DNA from: CAJMSU01 sp964650315
Lineage (GTDB): Bacteria > Bacillota_I > Bacilli_A > RF39 > UBA660
Direction of reading: 5' to 3'
NCBI GenBank assembly: GCA_964650315.1
Contig: CAZYQE010000002.1
Span: 88,396 to 152,395, forward strand
DNA length: 64,000 bases
The notes below the pieces were generated by a model. That model was not told the DNA's origin. It searched no databases and was given only the letters and a program-made list of their open reading frames with translations. This document shows positions 8,642-17,947 of the stretch, in pieces; positions within the stretch are counted from its first letter, which is position 1; every line of letters begins with the position of its first letter. The translations under genes and the position numbers were made by a program.

Positions 8642-9328
8642 ATGATTAAATTAGTTTTAGTAAGACATGGGCAAAGCATGTGGAATTTAGAAAATAAATT
8701 CACTGGTTGGACTGATGTTGATTTATCAGAACAAGGTATAAAAGAAGCTATAGAAGCTGGTAAAGTATTAAAAGAAAAAGGTTATACTTTCGATATTGCA
8801 TATACTTCTGTATTAAAAAGAGCAAATAGAACATTAGAATTAATATTAAAAGAATTAGATTTAGATATTCCAATTAAATATAGTTGGAGATTAAATGAAA
8901 GACATTATGGAGCTCTACAAGGATTAAATAAAGATGAGACTAGAGAAAAATATGGAGATGAACAAGTACATATATGGAGAAGAAGTGCAGATGTTAGACC
9001 TCCAGAATTAGATGATAATGATCCTAGGTATCCAGGTTTTGATTCTAAATATAAAGGATTAAATAAAGAGGAATTACCTCATACAGAATGTTTAAAGGAC
9101 ACTATAGAACGTGTTATGCCATATTGGTATTCTGATATAGAACCAGCACTAAAAGATAATAAGAAAGTAATTATCGCTGCTCATGGTAATAGTTTAAGAG
9201 GATTAATTAAATACTTAGATAATTTAAATGATGAAGAAGTAATTGGATTAGAAATAGAAACAGGTAATCCAATATGCTATGAATTAGATGATAATCTAAA
9301 ACCTATAAAGCATTATTACTTAAAATAA
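8642..9328 (+). CDS. gpmA: 2,3-bisphosphoglycerate-dependent phosphoglycerate mutase
   Basis: At 228 residues this is the full-length cofactor-dependent mutase. L-V-R-H-G-Q-S carries the phosphorylated His, followed by N-K-F-T-G-W-T-D-V. E-R-H-Y-G-A-L-Q-G is the substrate loop, and A-A-H-G-N-S-L-R-G gives the second catalytic His. It interconverts 3- and 2-phosphoglycerate in glycolysis. It lies 8 bases after the MscS gene and is followed by a strong terminator. Confidence 0.97.
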   Translation: MIKLVLVRHGQSMWNLENKFTGWTDVDLSEQGIKEAIEAGKVLKEKGYTFDIAYTSVLKRANRTLELILKELDLDIPIKYSWRLNERHYGALQGLNKDETREKYGDEQVHIWRRSADVRPPELDDNDPRYPGFDSKYKGLNKEELPHTECLKDTIERVMPYWYSDIEPALKDNKKVIIAAHGNSLRGLIKYLDNLNDEEVIGLEIETGNPICYELDDNLKPIKHYYLK

Positions 9329-9357
9329 AAAGAATAATAAACACATTATTCTTTTTT
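9329..9357 (+). terminator. rho-independent terminator
   Basis: AAAGAATAAT and ATTATTCTTT arms with loop AAACAC and a T tract directly after gpmA. Confidence 0.85.
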
Positions 9358-9391
9358 ATGGTATAATTATATAACGAGGTGTAAATACAAA

Positions 9392-9964
9392 ATGAAGTTT
9401 AGAACAAACAAAGATAACAAAAATTATATAATGGTAAATATTGAAAAAATTGATGAATTATTAAGTTTAGTAGTAACTGATACTATAGATGTACCAGAAA
9501 ATATTAGAGAAGAAGCAACACATATTATTAGAGTATCTTCTTCACATAATATGAATCAATTAAATAACCCAAATAGTATTAAAGAAGTAGCTATTAAAAA
9601 GAGTAGTAATATAGGACAGTATTTACTTCTTAATACAGATTTTATAAATATAATAAATGAAGATGATTATATATATTATAAAGATATAGTACATGCCCTA
9701 GATATCGCAATATTTGAAGACAATTGTAAACTATCAAATAAAATATCAAGATTATTTAGAGAACAAGCATCAGGTACAAAACAAAACTTATATGAAATAT
9801 ATAATCCAGAAGTAGTAGATTATATAAAAGAACATAATGATTTTAATACATATTTACTTAAATTTAATGGTGAATATAGACCTAGAAAATATTTTGTTTA
9901 TGAAGATAATGATATAGTACACAAAAAACTATATAAAAAAGAAAAAACATTAATTAAAAAATAA
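9392..9964 (+). CDS. hypothetical protein, 190 aa
   Basis: I do not recognise this protein. It is soluble, charged, and has no signal peptide or membrane helix. The C-terminal portion is strongly basic (K-K-L-Y-K-K-E-K). It starts after GAGGTG with about 10 bases of spacing, and TATAAT lies at 9363-9368. It lies 10 bases upstream of queH on the same strand and may be co-transcribed with it. Confidence 0.55.
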   Translation: MKFRTNKDNKNYIMVNIEKIDELLSLVVTDTIDVPENIREEATHIIRVSSSHNMNQLNNPNSIKEVAIKKSSNIGQYLLLNTDFINIINEDDYIYYKDIVHALDIAIFEDNCKLSNKISRLFREQASGTKQNLYEIYNPEVVDYIKEHNDFNTYLLKFNGEYRPRKYFVYEDNDIVHKKLYKKEKTLIKK

Positions 9965-9974
9965 TGGTGATATT

Positions 9975-10574
9975 ATGAACTATGATTTAAAGATGGAAGA
10001 AGAAATTAAAAATATTAAACCCGGTACTAAACTCTTATTACATGCATGTTGCGCTCCATGTTCATCAGCAGTATTAGAGCGTATTGGTAATATATTTGAA
10101 ATAACAATACTATATTATAATCCAAATATTACAGATAAAAATGAATATAATAAAAGATTAAATGAAGTTAAAAGTTTTATAAAGAAATTTAAAACTAAAT
10201 ACAAAATATCTATAATAGATGGTAGATATGATATAAATGATTTCCTAGATATAGCTAAAGGATTAGAAAATGAACCTGAAAGAGGTAAACGTTGTTATAA
10301 ATGTTATAATTTAAGACTAGAAGAAACTGCTAAAGTTGCAGAAAAAGAGGGTTTTCCATACTTTACTACGACTTTAAGTCTTTCTCCATATAAAAATAGT
10401 AATTGGATTAATGAAATAGGAGAAGATTTAAATAATAAATATAATTCTACATACTTATATTCTGATTTTAAAAAGAAAAATGGTTATAAGAGAAGTATAG
10501 AATTATCTAGTGAATATAATTTATATAGACAAAATTATTGTGGATGTATATATTCTAAGAAAGAAGGGATATAA
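9975..10574 (+). CDS. queH: epoxyqueuosine reductase QueH
   Basis: The 199-residue protein has the QueH (former DUF208) pattern. H-A-C-C-A-P-C is at the N-terminus, Y-Y-N-P-N-I follows, and K-R-C-Y-K-C-Y-N-L-R is near residue 110. F-T-T-T-L-S-L-S-P-Y-K follows, with a late Y-C-G-C-I-Y-S. The Cys residues bind the iron-sulfur cluster and the second metal. QueH performs the last step of queuosine synthesis in tRNA and replaces QueG. No other que genes are in the window. Its stop overlaps the murC start as TAATG. Confidence 0.93.
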   Translation: MNYDLKMEEEIKNIKPGTKLLLHACCAPCSSAVLERIGNIFEITILYYNPNITDKNEYNKRLNEVKSFIKKFKTKYKISIIDGRYDINDFLDIAKGLENEPERGKRCYKCYNLRLEETAKVAEKEGFPYFTTTLSLSPYKNSNWINEIGEDLNNKYNSTYLYSDFKKKNGYKRSIELSSEYNLYRQNYCGCIYSKKEGI

Positions 10575-11878
10575 TGAAATATTATTGTATTGGAATTAAA
10601 GGAACAGGAATGAGTACTCTTGCTCAAATATTAAGTGATTTAGGTAATGAAGTATCAGGTTATGATGACGCTAGAGGTCATAAGTTTACACAAGAGGGAT
10701 TAGAAGAGAGAAATATACCAATTTATTATGATCATGATCATGATATAGATAAAGACACTATTGTAACTTATAGTGTAGCATTCTCAACAAATCATCCAGA
10801 GATGAAAAGAGTAAAAGAATTAGGTCTTACTATAAAGAAATATAACGAAATAATGGGTGATATAGTTGCTATGTTTGATACTATTGGTGTTAGTGGTACA
10901 CATGGTAAAACAACTACATCATCACTTATTAGACATATTATAGAAGACAAAATGGAATGTAATTACTTTATAGGTGCTGGAGATGGACATGCTAGTCCTG
11001 ATAATAAATATTTTGTAGTAGAAAGTGATGAATTTAATAGACACTTTACTGCTTATCATCCAAAATATTCTATAATTACTAATATAGAAGCAGAACATTT
11101 AGAATGTTATAAAGATATAGATGATATTAGAAATACATTTGAAATATTTGCTAATAATACTAAAGATTTAGTAGTAGCAAATGGTGATAATGAAGAAGTT
11201 AGAAAGATTAATTATAATACTAAAGTAAAATTCTTTGGTTTTAATGAAGATAATGACATAGTAGTTAAAAATATGAAATTAGAAGATACTGGTTCTGAAT
11301 TTGATATTTATATAAATAATGAATTATTTGGACATTTTGATATTCCATTATATGGAGAACATATGGTACTAGATGCTGCAGCTGCAATCGCACTAACTAA
11401 AGAATTAGGATTTACTAAAGATGAAATACATGCTTCACTAGAAACATTTGTAAATGCTAAAAGAAGGTTTGCAGAAGAAAAAGTAAATGGAAGTATCATA
11501 ATAGATGATTATGCACATCATCCAACTGAAATAAAAGCTACTTTAGAAGCTATTAAACAAAAATATCCAAATAAAAAACTAATAGTAGTTTTTGTACCTA
11601 ATACATATTCTAGAACAAAAGACTTTACAGATGAATTTGTAAAAGCATTCAATATTGCAGATAAAGCATATTTAACTGATATAGATGCTAATAGAGAAGA
11701 TCCTAAAGATTATCCAGGTATTACATCATATACAATAATAGATAAATTAAATAATGGAGATATTATTAGTATAGATGAAATTAATAAACTAAAAGATAAT
11801 AAAAATGATGTAGTATGTTTCATGGGATGTGCCTATGTAGATGGTATACTAAATGCTTATAAAGACTTACTAAAATAG
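10574..11878 (+). CDS. murC: UDP-N-acetylmuramate--L-alanine ligase
   Basis: The 434-residue protein is a complete Mur ligase. The N-terminal G-I-K-G-T-G-M-S is the UDP-binding loop. The ATP P-loop G-V-S-G-T-H-G-K-T-T-T is near residue 112, followed by F-V-V-E-S-D-E and N-I-E-A-E-H. The C-terminal domain has D-D-Y-A-H-H-P-T-E and the S-R-T motif. It adds L-Ala to UDP-MurNAc, the first step of stem-peptide synthesis, so this organism makes peptidoglycan. It overlaps queH by one base. Confidence 0.97.
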   Translation: MKYYCIGIKGTGMSTLAQILSDLGNEVSGYDDARGHKFTQEGLEERNIPIYYDHDHDIDKDTIVTYSVAFSTNHPEMKRVKELGLTIKKYNEIMGDIVAMFDTIGVSGTHGKTTTSSLIRHIIEDKMECNYFIGAGDGHASPDNKYFVVESDEFNRHFTAYHPKYSIITNIEAEHLECYKDIDDIRNTFEIFANNTKDLVVANGDNEEVRKINYNTKVKFFGFNEDNDIVVKNMKLEDTGSEFDIYINNELFGHFDIPLYGEHMVLDAAAAIALTKELGFTKDEIHASLETFVNAKRRFAEEKVNGSIIIDDYAHHPTEIKATLEAIKQKYPNKKLIVVFVPNTYSRTKDFTDEFVKAFNIADKAYLTDIDANREDPKDYPGITSYTIIDKLNNGDIISIDEINKLKDNKNDVVCFMGCAYVDGILNAYKDLLK

Positions 11879-11935
11879 GTTTACTACTTTTTTTAAATAT
11901 TGTATAATACAACTTATCTAAGGAAGGAGCAATAT

Positions 11936-12268
11936 ATGAAAAAGAAAGAAGATCTTCAAAAAGATTTAGAAAAACAAAAAAAGTCAATAAAAAAAGGAGC
12001 AATTACAACAGCTGCTCTTGGAATAACATCCTTAACTATTATAGGTGAAACTTTTTATTTAGCAGAAACAGGACAGTTAGATCATGCAAATCTTATGACC
12101 GTAGCTGGATTAGTAAGCGGTGTCTTTTTAGCCGGCCCTTCTGTTAGTATGGGACTATTATATACATTAGATGCTGCTGATAATTATAATAAAACAAAAG
12201 AAGAATTACAAGAAACTGAAACACCAAAAATTTTAAAAAAAGAAATGAATCCAACAAAATCTTATTAA
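11936..12268 (+). CDS. small membrane protein, 110 aa, unknown
   Basis: A charged Lys/Glu-rich N-terminal helix (residues 1-22) is followed by two hydrophobic segments (about 24-46 and 58-80). The tail is a coiled-coil-like K-T-K-E-E-L-Q-E-T-E. I do not recognise a family. The start at 11936 follows AAGGAAGGAGC. TATAAT at 11903-11908 is a probable -10 box, so it has its own promoter after murC, and it ends in its own terminator. Confidence 0.6.
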   Translation: MKKKEDLQKDLEKQKKSIKKGAITTAALGITSLTIIGETFYLAETGQLDHANLMTVAGLVSGVFLAGPSVSMGLLYTLDAADNYNKTKEELQETETPKILKKEMNPTKSY

Positions 12269-12294
12269 AGAAATAGTTATTATTTCTTTTTTTT
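12267..12294 (+). terminator. rho-independent terminator
   Basis: AAGAAATA and TATTTCTT arms with a five-base loop and a long T run, just after the 110-residue membrane protein gene. Confidence 0.8.
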
Positions 12295-12334
12295 ATGCCT
12301 TATTTTTGGTATAATATATAACGTGGTGAGTAGT

Positions 12335-14881
12335 ATGAAACGCAGTGAAGTAGATAGAAGTAAACTTAGTCCCATGATGAAGCAATACATGGAAGTTAAA
12401 GATAATTATGAAGATAGTATTATCTTTTTTAGACTTGGTGATTTCTATGAAATGTTTTTTGAAGATGCAGTAACTGCTTCACATGTTTTAGAACTAGCTT
12501 TAACAGGTAAACAAGCAGGACTAGACGAAAGAGTTCCTATGTGTGGAGTTCCTCATCATGCGTATGCTAATTATGTTGAAACTCTAATAGAAAAAGGTTA
12601 TAAAGTCGCAATTGCCGAACAATTAGAAGATCCTAAAGATGTAAAGGGTGTAGTTAAAAGAGATGTAATACAAGTTATTACTAAAGGTACAAGATTAGAT
12701 GATACAATTGATTCTAAAACTAATAATTATATTGCGAATATCTATAGTTTTGATTATTGTTATGGTATTTCTTATGCAGATATTTCTACTGGAGAAGTAA
12801 ATGCTTTATTAATAGATGGAGATAAAGATAAATTAATTAAAGAAATTACTAAATATAATTTTAATGAAGTAATAGTAAATGATTCTATTGATAGAGAAAT
12901 AGTAGAAATACTTAGAAGTAATTATAATATTTTAGTAACCATAACAAAAGAAGAATTAGATGATGATAATTATTCATATATTTATAAAAATATTGAAGAT
13001 ATTAGATTAGTTAGTACTATTAAACATTTATTATTCTATATAGTAGATACTAAAAAAGGAGATCTACATCACTTACAAAAATGCAATATTATAAAGACTA
13101 ATGATCATTTAGAATTTGATATAAACACTAAAAGGAATTTAGAATTAGTTGAAACAGTACGTAATAGAGAACGTCAATATAGTTTATTATGGTTACTTGA
13201 TAAATGTAAAACTGCTATGGGTAGTAGATATTTAAAACATACTATAGAAAATCCATTAACTAGTAAAAAAGAAATTAATAAACGTTATGATATGATAGAA
13301 AAATTATCTACTGAGTTTATATTAAGAGATGATTTAATTAAAGAATTAAGTAATGTTTATGACTTAGAAAGATTAGCTGGACGTATTACTTATGGTAATT
13401 TAAATGCTAAAGATTTATTACAATTAAAAAGTTCTTTAAAGAGTCTACCTAATATTAAAAAAATATTAGAAGAATTAAAATTTGATAAGAAATTAGATAC
13501 TTTAGATGAATTATATGAACTACTTGAAAAAACCATTTTAGAAGATGCACCTTTTACTTTAAAAGAAGGACATTTAATTAAAGAAGGGTATAATAGCGAA
13601 TTAGATGAATTAAAGAAAATAAGTAGTGGTTCTAAAGACTTTATATTAGATATGGAAGCTGAAGAGAGAAAACGTACTGGTATTAAGAATTTAAAAGTAG
13701 GTTTTAATAAAGTATTTGGTTATTATATAGAAGTATCTAAAGGACAAAAGAATCTAGTTAAAGATGAGTTTGGTTATGAGAGAAAACAAACTTTAGCTAA
13801 TAGTGAAAGATATATTACTCCTATACTTAAAGAAAAAGAAAATATTATTTTAGGTGCTGAAGAAAAAATAATTAATTTAGAATATAAATTATTTATGGAT
13901 ATTAGAGAAGTAGTTAAAAGATATATTTCTAAGATACAAAAAATTGCTAAAGTAATTAGTGAAATTGATATGTTAGAGTCATTTTCTATAGTTAGTGATA
14001 TGTATAAATTTACAAGACCTAATTTAGTAAATGATAGAGTAATTAAGATGATAGATTGTCGTCATCCAGTAGTAGAGCAAGTTATGAAAGATAAATATGT
14101 TCCTAATGATATATTAATGGATAAAACTGCTAATATATTATTAATAACAGGTCCTAATATGGCTGGTAAATCTACTTATATGAGACAATGTGCTATTACT
14201 GTTATTATGGCTCAAATGGGATGTTTTGTTCCTTGTAGTAGTTGTACTATGCCTATATTTGATAAAATATTTACTAGAATTGGTGCTAGTGATGATTTAG
14301 TTAGTGGAGAATCTACTTTTATGGTAGAAATGAAAGAAGCTAATTATGCTATTAGTGAAGCTACTTCTAATAGTTTAATATTATTTGATGAATTAGGTAG
14401 AGGTACTGCTACATATGATGGAATGAGCCTAGCTCAAGCAATACTAGAACATATTCATGATAAAATAAAATGTAAAACATTATTCTCAACTCATTATCAT
14501 GAATTAGTTGCTTTAGAAAATGATTTAAAGAATTTAAAGAATGTACATGTTTCTGCTATAGAAAAAGATTCAAAATTAACATTCTTACATAAAGTTAAAA
14601 ATGGACCAGTAGATAAAAGTTATGGTATCCATGTAGCTTCTTTAGCAAGTCTTCCTAAATCTTTAATAGATAGAGCAGGAGACATTCTAAATGTATATGA
14701 AAATACTAATAATACTAAAGAAGAATTTACTCAAACTTCATTATTTGAAGATAACGAATCTGAAGCAATAGAAAAACCAAATGAAATAGAAGAAAAAATA
14801 AAAGAGATTAATCCATTAGAGATGACTCCTATGGAAGCATTAAATTATTTATATGATTTAAAAAAAGATATAGATAAGTAA
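12335..14881 (+). CDS. mutS: DNA mismatch repair protein MutS
   Basis: The 848-residue protein is full length. F-R-L-G-D-F-Y-E-M-F-F holds the mismatch-wedge Phe and Glu. The Walker A motif G-P-N-M-A-G-K-S-T is near residue 610, followed by the A-S-D-D-L-V-S-G-E-S-T-F signature, Walker B F-D-E-L-G-R-G-T and F-S-T-H-Y-H. It recognises base mismatches as a dimer. The ATG at 12335 is preceded by GGTGAG; two GTG codons just upstream are less likely starts. mutL is not next to it. nusB follows after 44 bases. Confidence 0.97.
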   Translation: MKRSEVDRSKLSPMMKQYMEVKDNYEDSIIFFRLGDFYEMFFEDAVTASHVLELALTGKQAGLDERVPMCGVPHHAYANYVETLIEKGYKVAIAEQLEDPKDVKGVVKRDVIQVITKGTRLDDTIDSKTNNYIANIYSFDYCYGISYADISTGEVNALLIDGDKDKLIKEITKYNFNEVIVNDSIDREIVEILRSNYNILVTITKEELDDDNYSYIYKNIEDIRLVSTIKHLLFYIVDTKKGDLHHLQKCNIIKTNDHLEFDINTKRNLELVETVRNRERQYSLLWLLDKCKTAMGSRYLKHTIENPLTSKKEINKRYDMIEKLSTEFILRDDLIKELSNVYDLERLAGRITYGNLNAKDLLQLKSSLKSLPNIKKILEELKFDKKLDTLDELYELLEKTILEDAPFTLKEGHLIKEGYNSELDELKKISSGSKDFILDMEAEERKRTGIKNLKVGFNKVFGYYIEVSKGQKNLVKDEFGYERKQTLANSERYITPILKEKENIILGAEEKIINLEYKLFMDIREVVKRYISKIQKIAKVISEIDMLESFSIVSDMYKFTRPNLVNDRVIKMIDCRHPVVEQVMKDKYVPNDILMDKTANILLITGPNMAGKSTYMRQCAITVIMAQMGCFVPCSSCTMPIFDKIFTRIGASDDLVSGESTFMVEMKEANYAISEATSNSLILFDELGRGTATYDGMSLAQAILEHIHDKIKCKTLFSTHYHELVALENDLKNLKNVHVSAIEKDSKLTFLHKVKNGPVDKSYGIHVASLASLPKSLIDRAGDILNVYENTNNTKEEFTQTSLFEDNESEAIEKPNEIEEKIKEINPLEMTPMEALNYLYDLKKDIDK

Positions 14882-14925
14882 TTGATTTTATACACTCATA
14901 ATGATAAACTTAAGGTGGTGAGACT

Positions 14926-15336
14926 ATGAAGAATAGAAGTGAACTTAGAGAAATTATTATTAAAGTTATATATCAAACTTATATATTAAAAAACACTAAT
15001 TTAAAGTATGATATAGATAAGTTAATTAAAGACCAATTAGAAGTAGAAAATGAATATGTTATTACTTGTGTAAATGGTATTATAGATAATAGAACTAAGA
15101 TAGATTCATTAGCTAATAAATATCTAAAAGATTGGACTATTGATAGATTAAATAATGTAGATAAATCAATTCTATCTTTAGGTATATATGAACTTATGTA
15201 TACAGATACTCCTAGTATTGTATGTATTAATGAAGCTGTTGAATTATCTAAAAAATATTCTGAAGAAAAAGTTACTAAAATGATAAATGGAGTACTTGAT
15301 AATATTTATCATAGTGAGGTAGAAGATGAACGATAA
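14926..15336 (+). CDS. nusB: transcription antitermination factor NusB
   Basis: The 136-residue all-helical protein begins with the R-S-E-L-R-E-I-I-I-K-V-I-Y-Q-T-Y segment of NusB and ends with the V-C-I-N-E-A-V-E-L-S-K-K-Y and F/V-N-G-V-L-D core. It binds NusE (S10) and boxA RNA to prevent premature termination in rRNA operons. It overlaps xseA by 11 bases. The pairing with xseAB is the Bacillus order with folD missing. Confidence 0.93.
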   Translation: MKNRSELREIIIKVIYQTYILKNTNLKYDIDKLIKDQLEVENEYVITCVNGIIDNRTKIDSLANKYLKDWTIDRLNNVDKSILSLGIYELMYTDTPSIVCINEAVELSKKYSEEKVTKMINGVLDNIYHSEVEDER

Positions 15337-16579
15337 GTATATTTCAGTAACACAATTAACTAAATATATTAAATATAAAATAGATAATGATATTAATTTG
15401 AATGAAGTATTTTTAAAAGGTGAAATATCTAATTTTAAAGCTCATTCTAGAGGACATTACTATTTTACTATTAAAGATGAAGGTAGTAGAATTAGTGCTG
15501 TTATGTTTGCTAATAATACTAAGAAATTAAAGTTTTTACCTACTGATGGTATGAAAGTATTAGTAACTGGTAAAATAAGTGTATTTGAAGCAAATGGATC
15601 TTATCAAATTTATGTTAATGATATGTTAGAAGATGGAGTAGGTAATTTATATATTGCTTATGAACAATTAAAAAAGAAACTAGAAGAAGAAGGATTATTT
15701 GATAAATCTCATAAGAAATCTATTCCAAAGATACCTAATAGAGTAGGAGTTATTACTGCACCTACAGGTGCTGCTATTAAAGATATTATTTCTACTATTA
15801 AAAGAAGATGGCCTCTATCAGAAATAATATTATTACCTGCTTTAGTACAAGGAGAAGAAGCTCATTCTACTATTGTAGAACAAATAAAAAATGCAGAAAA
15901 TTATAATTTAGATACATTAATAGTAGGTAGAGGTGGAGGATCTATAGAAGACTTATGGCCATTTAATGAAGAAGATGTTGCTAAAGCTATTTATGAATGT
16001 TCTATACCAGTTATTTCTGCAGTAGGTCATGAAGTAGACTTTACAATAGCTGATTTTGTTGCAGACTTACGTGCACCAACTCCAACAGGTGCTGCAGAAA
16101 TGGCAGTTCCAGCTATAAGCGATGTAATTAGTTATTTAGATCAGATAAATATAAGATTAAATAAATCTTTATTAAATAAAATAAATATTAATAAAAAACA
16201 TTTAGATGAAATTAAAAAACATTATATATTTACTAATCCAATAACTATATATGAATCTAAAGAATTAATATTTGATAATTTAGTAGAAAGATTAAGATTT
16301 TCTCTAAAGAATTTAGTTAATATTAAAGAAAAAAAGTATAATGAATTAAAAAACTCTATTATATTTAAAAACCCATATAATTTAATTGATAATAAATCTA
16401 ATAAGTATTTACAAGTATTATCTAAATTAGAAGCTCTAAGCCCCTTAAAAACGCTTCAGAGAGGCTATTCTATAGTAAAGAAGGAGAATAAAGTAATTAG
16501 TAGTATAAAAGATACTAAAAAAGATGATTTATTAGAATTAAATTTAAAAGATGGTAATATAGATGTTAAAGTAATATAG
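15326..16579 (+). CDS. xseA: exodeoxyribonuclease VII large subunit
   Basis: The 417-residue protein carries an N-terminal OB fold (L-K-G-E-I-S-N-F and H-Y-Y-F-T-I-K-D). The catalytic domain has V-G-V-I-T-A-P-T-G-A-A, then G-R-G-G-G-S-I-E-D-L-W and A-V-G-H-E-V-D-F-T. A helical C-terminal arm follows. With XseB it degrades single-stranded DNA to oligonucleotides. The start codon lies inside the end of nusB. Confidence 0.97.
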   Translation: MNDKYISVTQLTKYIKYKIDNDINLNEVFLKGEISNFKAHSRGHYYFTIKDEGSRISAVMFANNTKKLKFLPTDGMKVLVTGKISVFEANGSYQIYVNDMLEDGVGNLYIAYEQLKKKLEEEGLFDKSHKKSIPKIPNRVGVITAPTGAAIKDIISTIKRRWPLSEIILLPALVQGEEAHSTIVEQIKNAENYNLDTLIVGRGGGSIEDLWPFNEEDVAKAIYECSIPVISAVGHEVDFTIADFVADLRAPTPTGAAEMAVPAISDVISYLDQINIRLNKSLLNKININKKHLDEIKKHYIFTNPITIYESKELIFDNLVERLRFSLKNLVNIKEKKYNELKNSIIFKNPYNLIDNKSNKYLQVLSKLEALSPLKTLQRGYSIVKKENKVISSIKDTKKDDLLELNLKDGNIDVKVI

Positions 16580-16588
16580 GAGGAAAAT

Positions 16589-16816
16589 ATGGCAGAAAAG
16601 AAAGAAAAAAGTTTTGAAGAAAACTTAAAAGATTTAGAAGAAATAGTTACTAAACTAGAAAGTGGAGAAGTACCACTAGATGATGCAATTAAAGAATTTA
16701 CTAAAGCAATGGAATTATCTAAAAAATGTGATCAAAAATTAAAAAATGCTGAAGAAGCTATTACTAAAATAGTAGATAAAGATGGATCACTAAAAGATTA
16801 TAAAGTAGAAGAATAA
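16589..16816 (+). CDS. xseB: exodeoxyribonuclease VII small subunit
   Basis: The 75-residue protein has the XseB core: F-E-E-N-L-K-D-L-E-E-I-V-T-K-L-E-S-G-E-V-P-L-D-D (read in two parts, residues 8-31), followed by a helix that packs on XseA. AGGAGG lies just before the start, 9 bases after xseA. A bidirectional terminator follows. Confidence 0.95.
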   Translation: MAEKKEKSFEENLKDLEEIVTKLESGEVPLDDAIKEFTKAMELSKKCDQKLKNAEEAITKIVDKDGSLKDYKVEE

Positions 16817-16846
16817 AAAAAGACTTTATTTAAAAGTCTTTTTATT
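16815..16846. terminator. bidirectional terminator between xseB and the DUF1292 gene
   Basis: AAAAAGACTTT and AAAGTCTTTTT arms with A and T runs on both sides can end transcription from both converging units. Confidence 0.8.
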
Positions 16847-16847
16847 T

Positions 16848-17078
16848 TTAATTAAAATATTTCTCTCTAAGTAACCCTAAAGCAGTATTAAATTCATTTT
16901 CATCTATAGAAAGCAATGTATCATTATCATCAGCTAATTTCTGTATTAAATAATCTTCAGGATTTTCTTTATTAGCAAAGAAATAATACATAATATTATT
17001 CTCACTATCCAATAAATTATCTATAATTACATATTCTTTATTATCTATTTCTAAAACATCTACACTAACATCTTCCAT
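16848..17078 (-). CDS. DUF1292 family protein
   Basis: The 76-residue acidic protein shows the DUF1292 pattern: E-Y-V-I-I-D-N-L, Y-Y-F-F-A-N-K, then a late E-N-E-F-N-T-A-L. The family is widespread in Firmicutes with no firm function. Its start overlaps the stop of the upstream membrane protein by one base (TAATG), so it is the second gene of a two-gene operon. Confidence 0.75.
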   Translation of the reverse strand: MEDVSVDVLEIDNKEYVIIDNLLDSENNIMYYFFANKENPEDYLIQKLADDNDTLLSIDENEFNTALGLLREKYFN

Positions 17079-17794
17079 TATTTAGCCCCTCTTTTAACAT
17101 TCTCATATTTATAATCAGAAATAATCTTATTTCTCATAATATCTTTATATTGATCTATATCATCAAACCCTTTAGTTGTTATATAATCATTTAGGTCTTC
17201 ATAGAATACATAATTTTCACTTTTATCAAAATTATTTTTAGGAATATGTTGGATAGTTCTATTAACAATTTTATTATACATAGGAATACCTATTTTATCT
17301 CCATATGTACTATAGAACTCAAATATAATATTATCTAATTCATTTTCATCATGAGCCATCTGTCTAAATTCATTAGCAATCTCTATATAATCAACAGAAC
17401 CATTCTTAGGATTACTAGATCTAGTAACTATATCATCAATAGTACTACCATATTTACTCTCAAAAATATCATCTACTTCATGTTGTTCCTTTAACTCAAC
17501 AGCTTTAGGTACCGCAACACTACCAATACCACCAGCAACTAATCCCGCAACCGCTATCATAAATATACGTTTTCTTACAGTAGCTTTTCTTTTATTTTTT
17601 AAATTTAAATTATCTCTTTTCCTAGAAGATCTCTCATAAGCATCTTCTTTATTACTTTTTGAATTTTTTACTAGTTGATCTATTATTCTATCTGATTGTT
17701 CTTGAATTTTCTTATCTTCCATTTCTTTTTCTGTCTTAGCAGCTGCTTCTTCAACAATATCTTTTGCTATTTCATCTATGCGTTTATCATCCAT
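17078..17794 (-). CDS. membrane protein with cytosolic coiled coil, unknown
   Basis: The 238-residue protein has a long charged N-terminal part (residues 1-78, rich in Glu/Lys). One membrane helix follows (about 80-98, M-I-A-V-A-G-L-V-A-G-G-I-G), then an external C-terminal domain of about 140 residues with no motif I know. The ATG at 17794 follows AGGTGAATT. The frame continues upstream to 17845 without a ribosome-binding site. It is coupled to the DUF1292 gene and divergent from spoIVB. Confidence 0.6.
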   Translation of the reverse strand: MDDKRIDEIAKDIVEEAAAKTEKEMEDKKIQEQSDRIIDQLVKNSKSNKEDAYERSSRKRDNLNLKNKRKATVRKRIFMIAVAGLVAGGIGSVAVPKAVELKEQHEVDDIFESKYGSTIDDIVTRSSNPKNGSVDYIEIANEFRQMAHDENELDNIIFEFYSTYGDKIGIPMYNKIVNRTIQHIPKNNFDKSENYVFYEDLNDYITTKGFDDIDQYKDIMRNKIISDYKYENVKRGAK

Positions 17795-17947
17795 ATAATT
17801 CACCTCTATTATATATATTATATAATGTATTTTATTACTAGTCAAAAGAATTGTAAAAAATTAGTGTAAATGGTAATTATTATTAGACATATTTTTTTAT
17901 AAATAATTAATACTAAAAATGTAGTAAAGTTTTAAGGAGTGATTTTT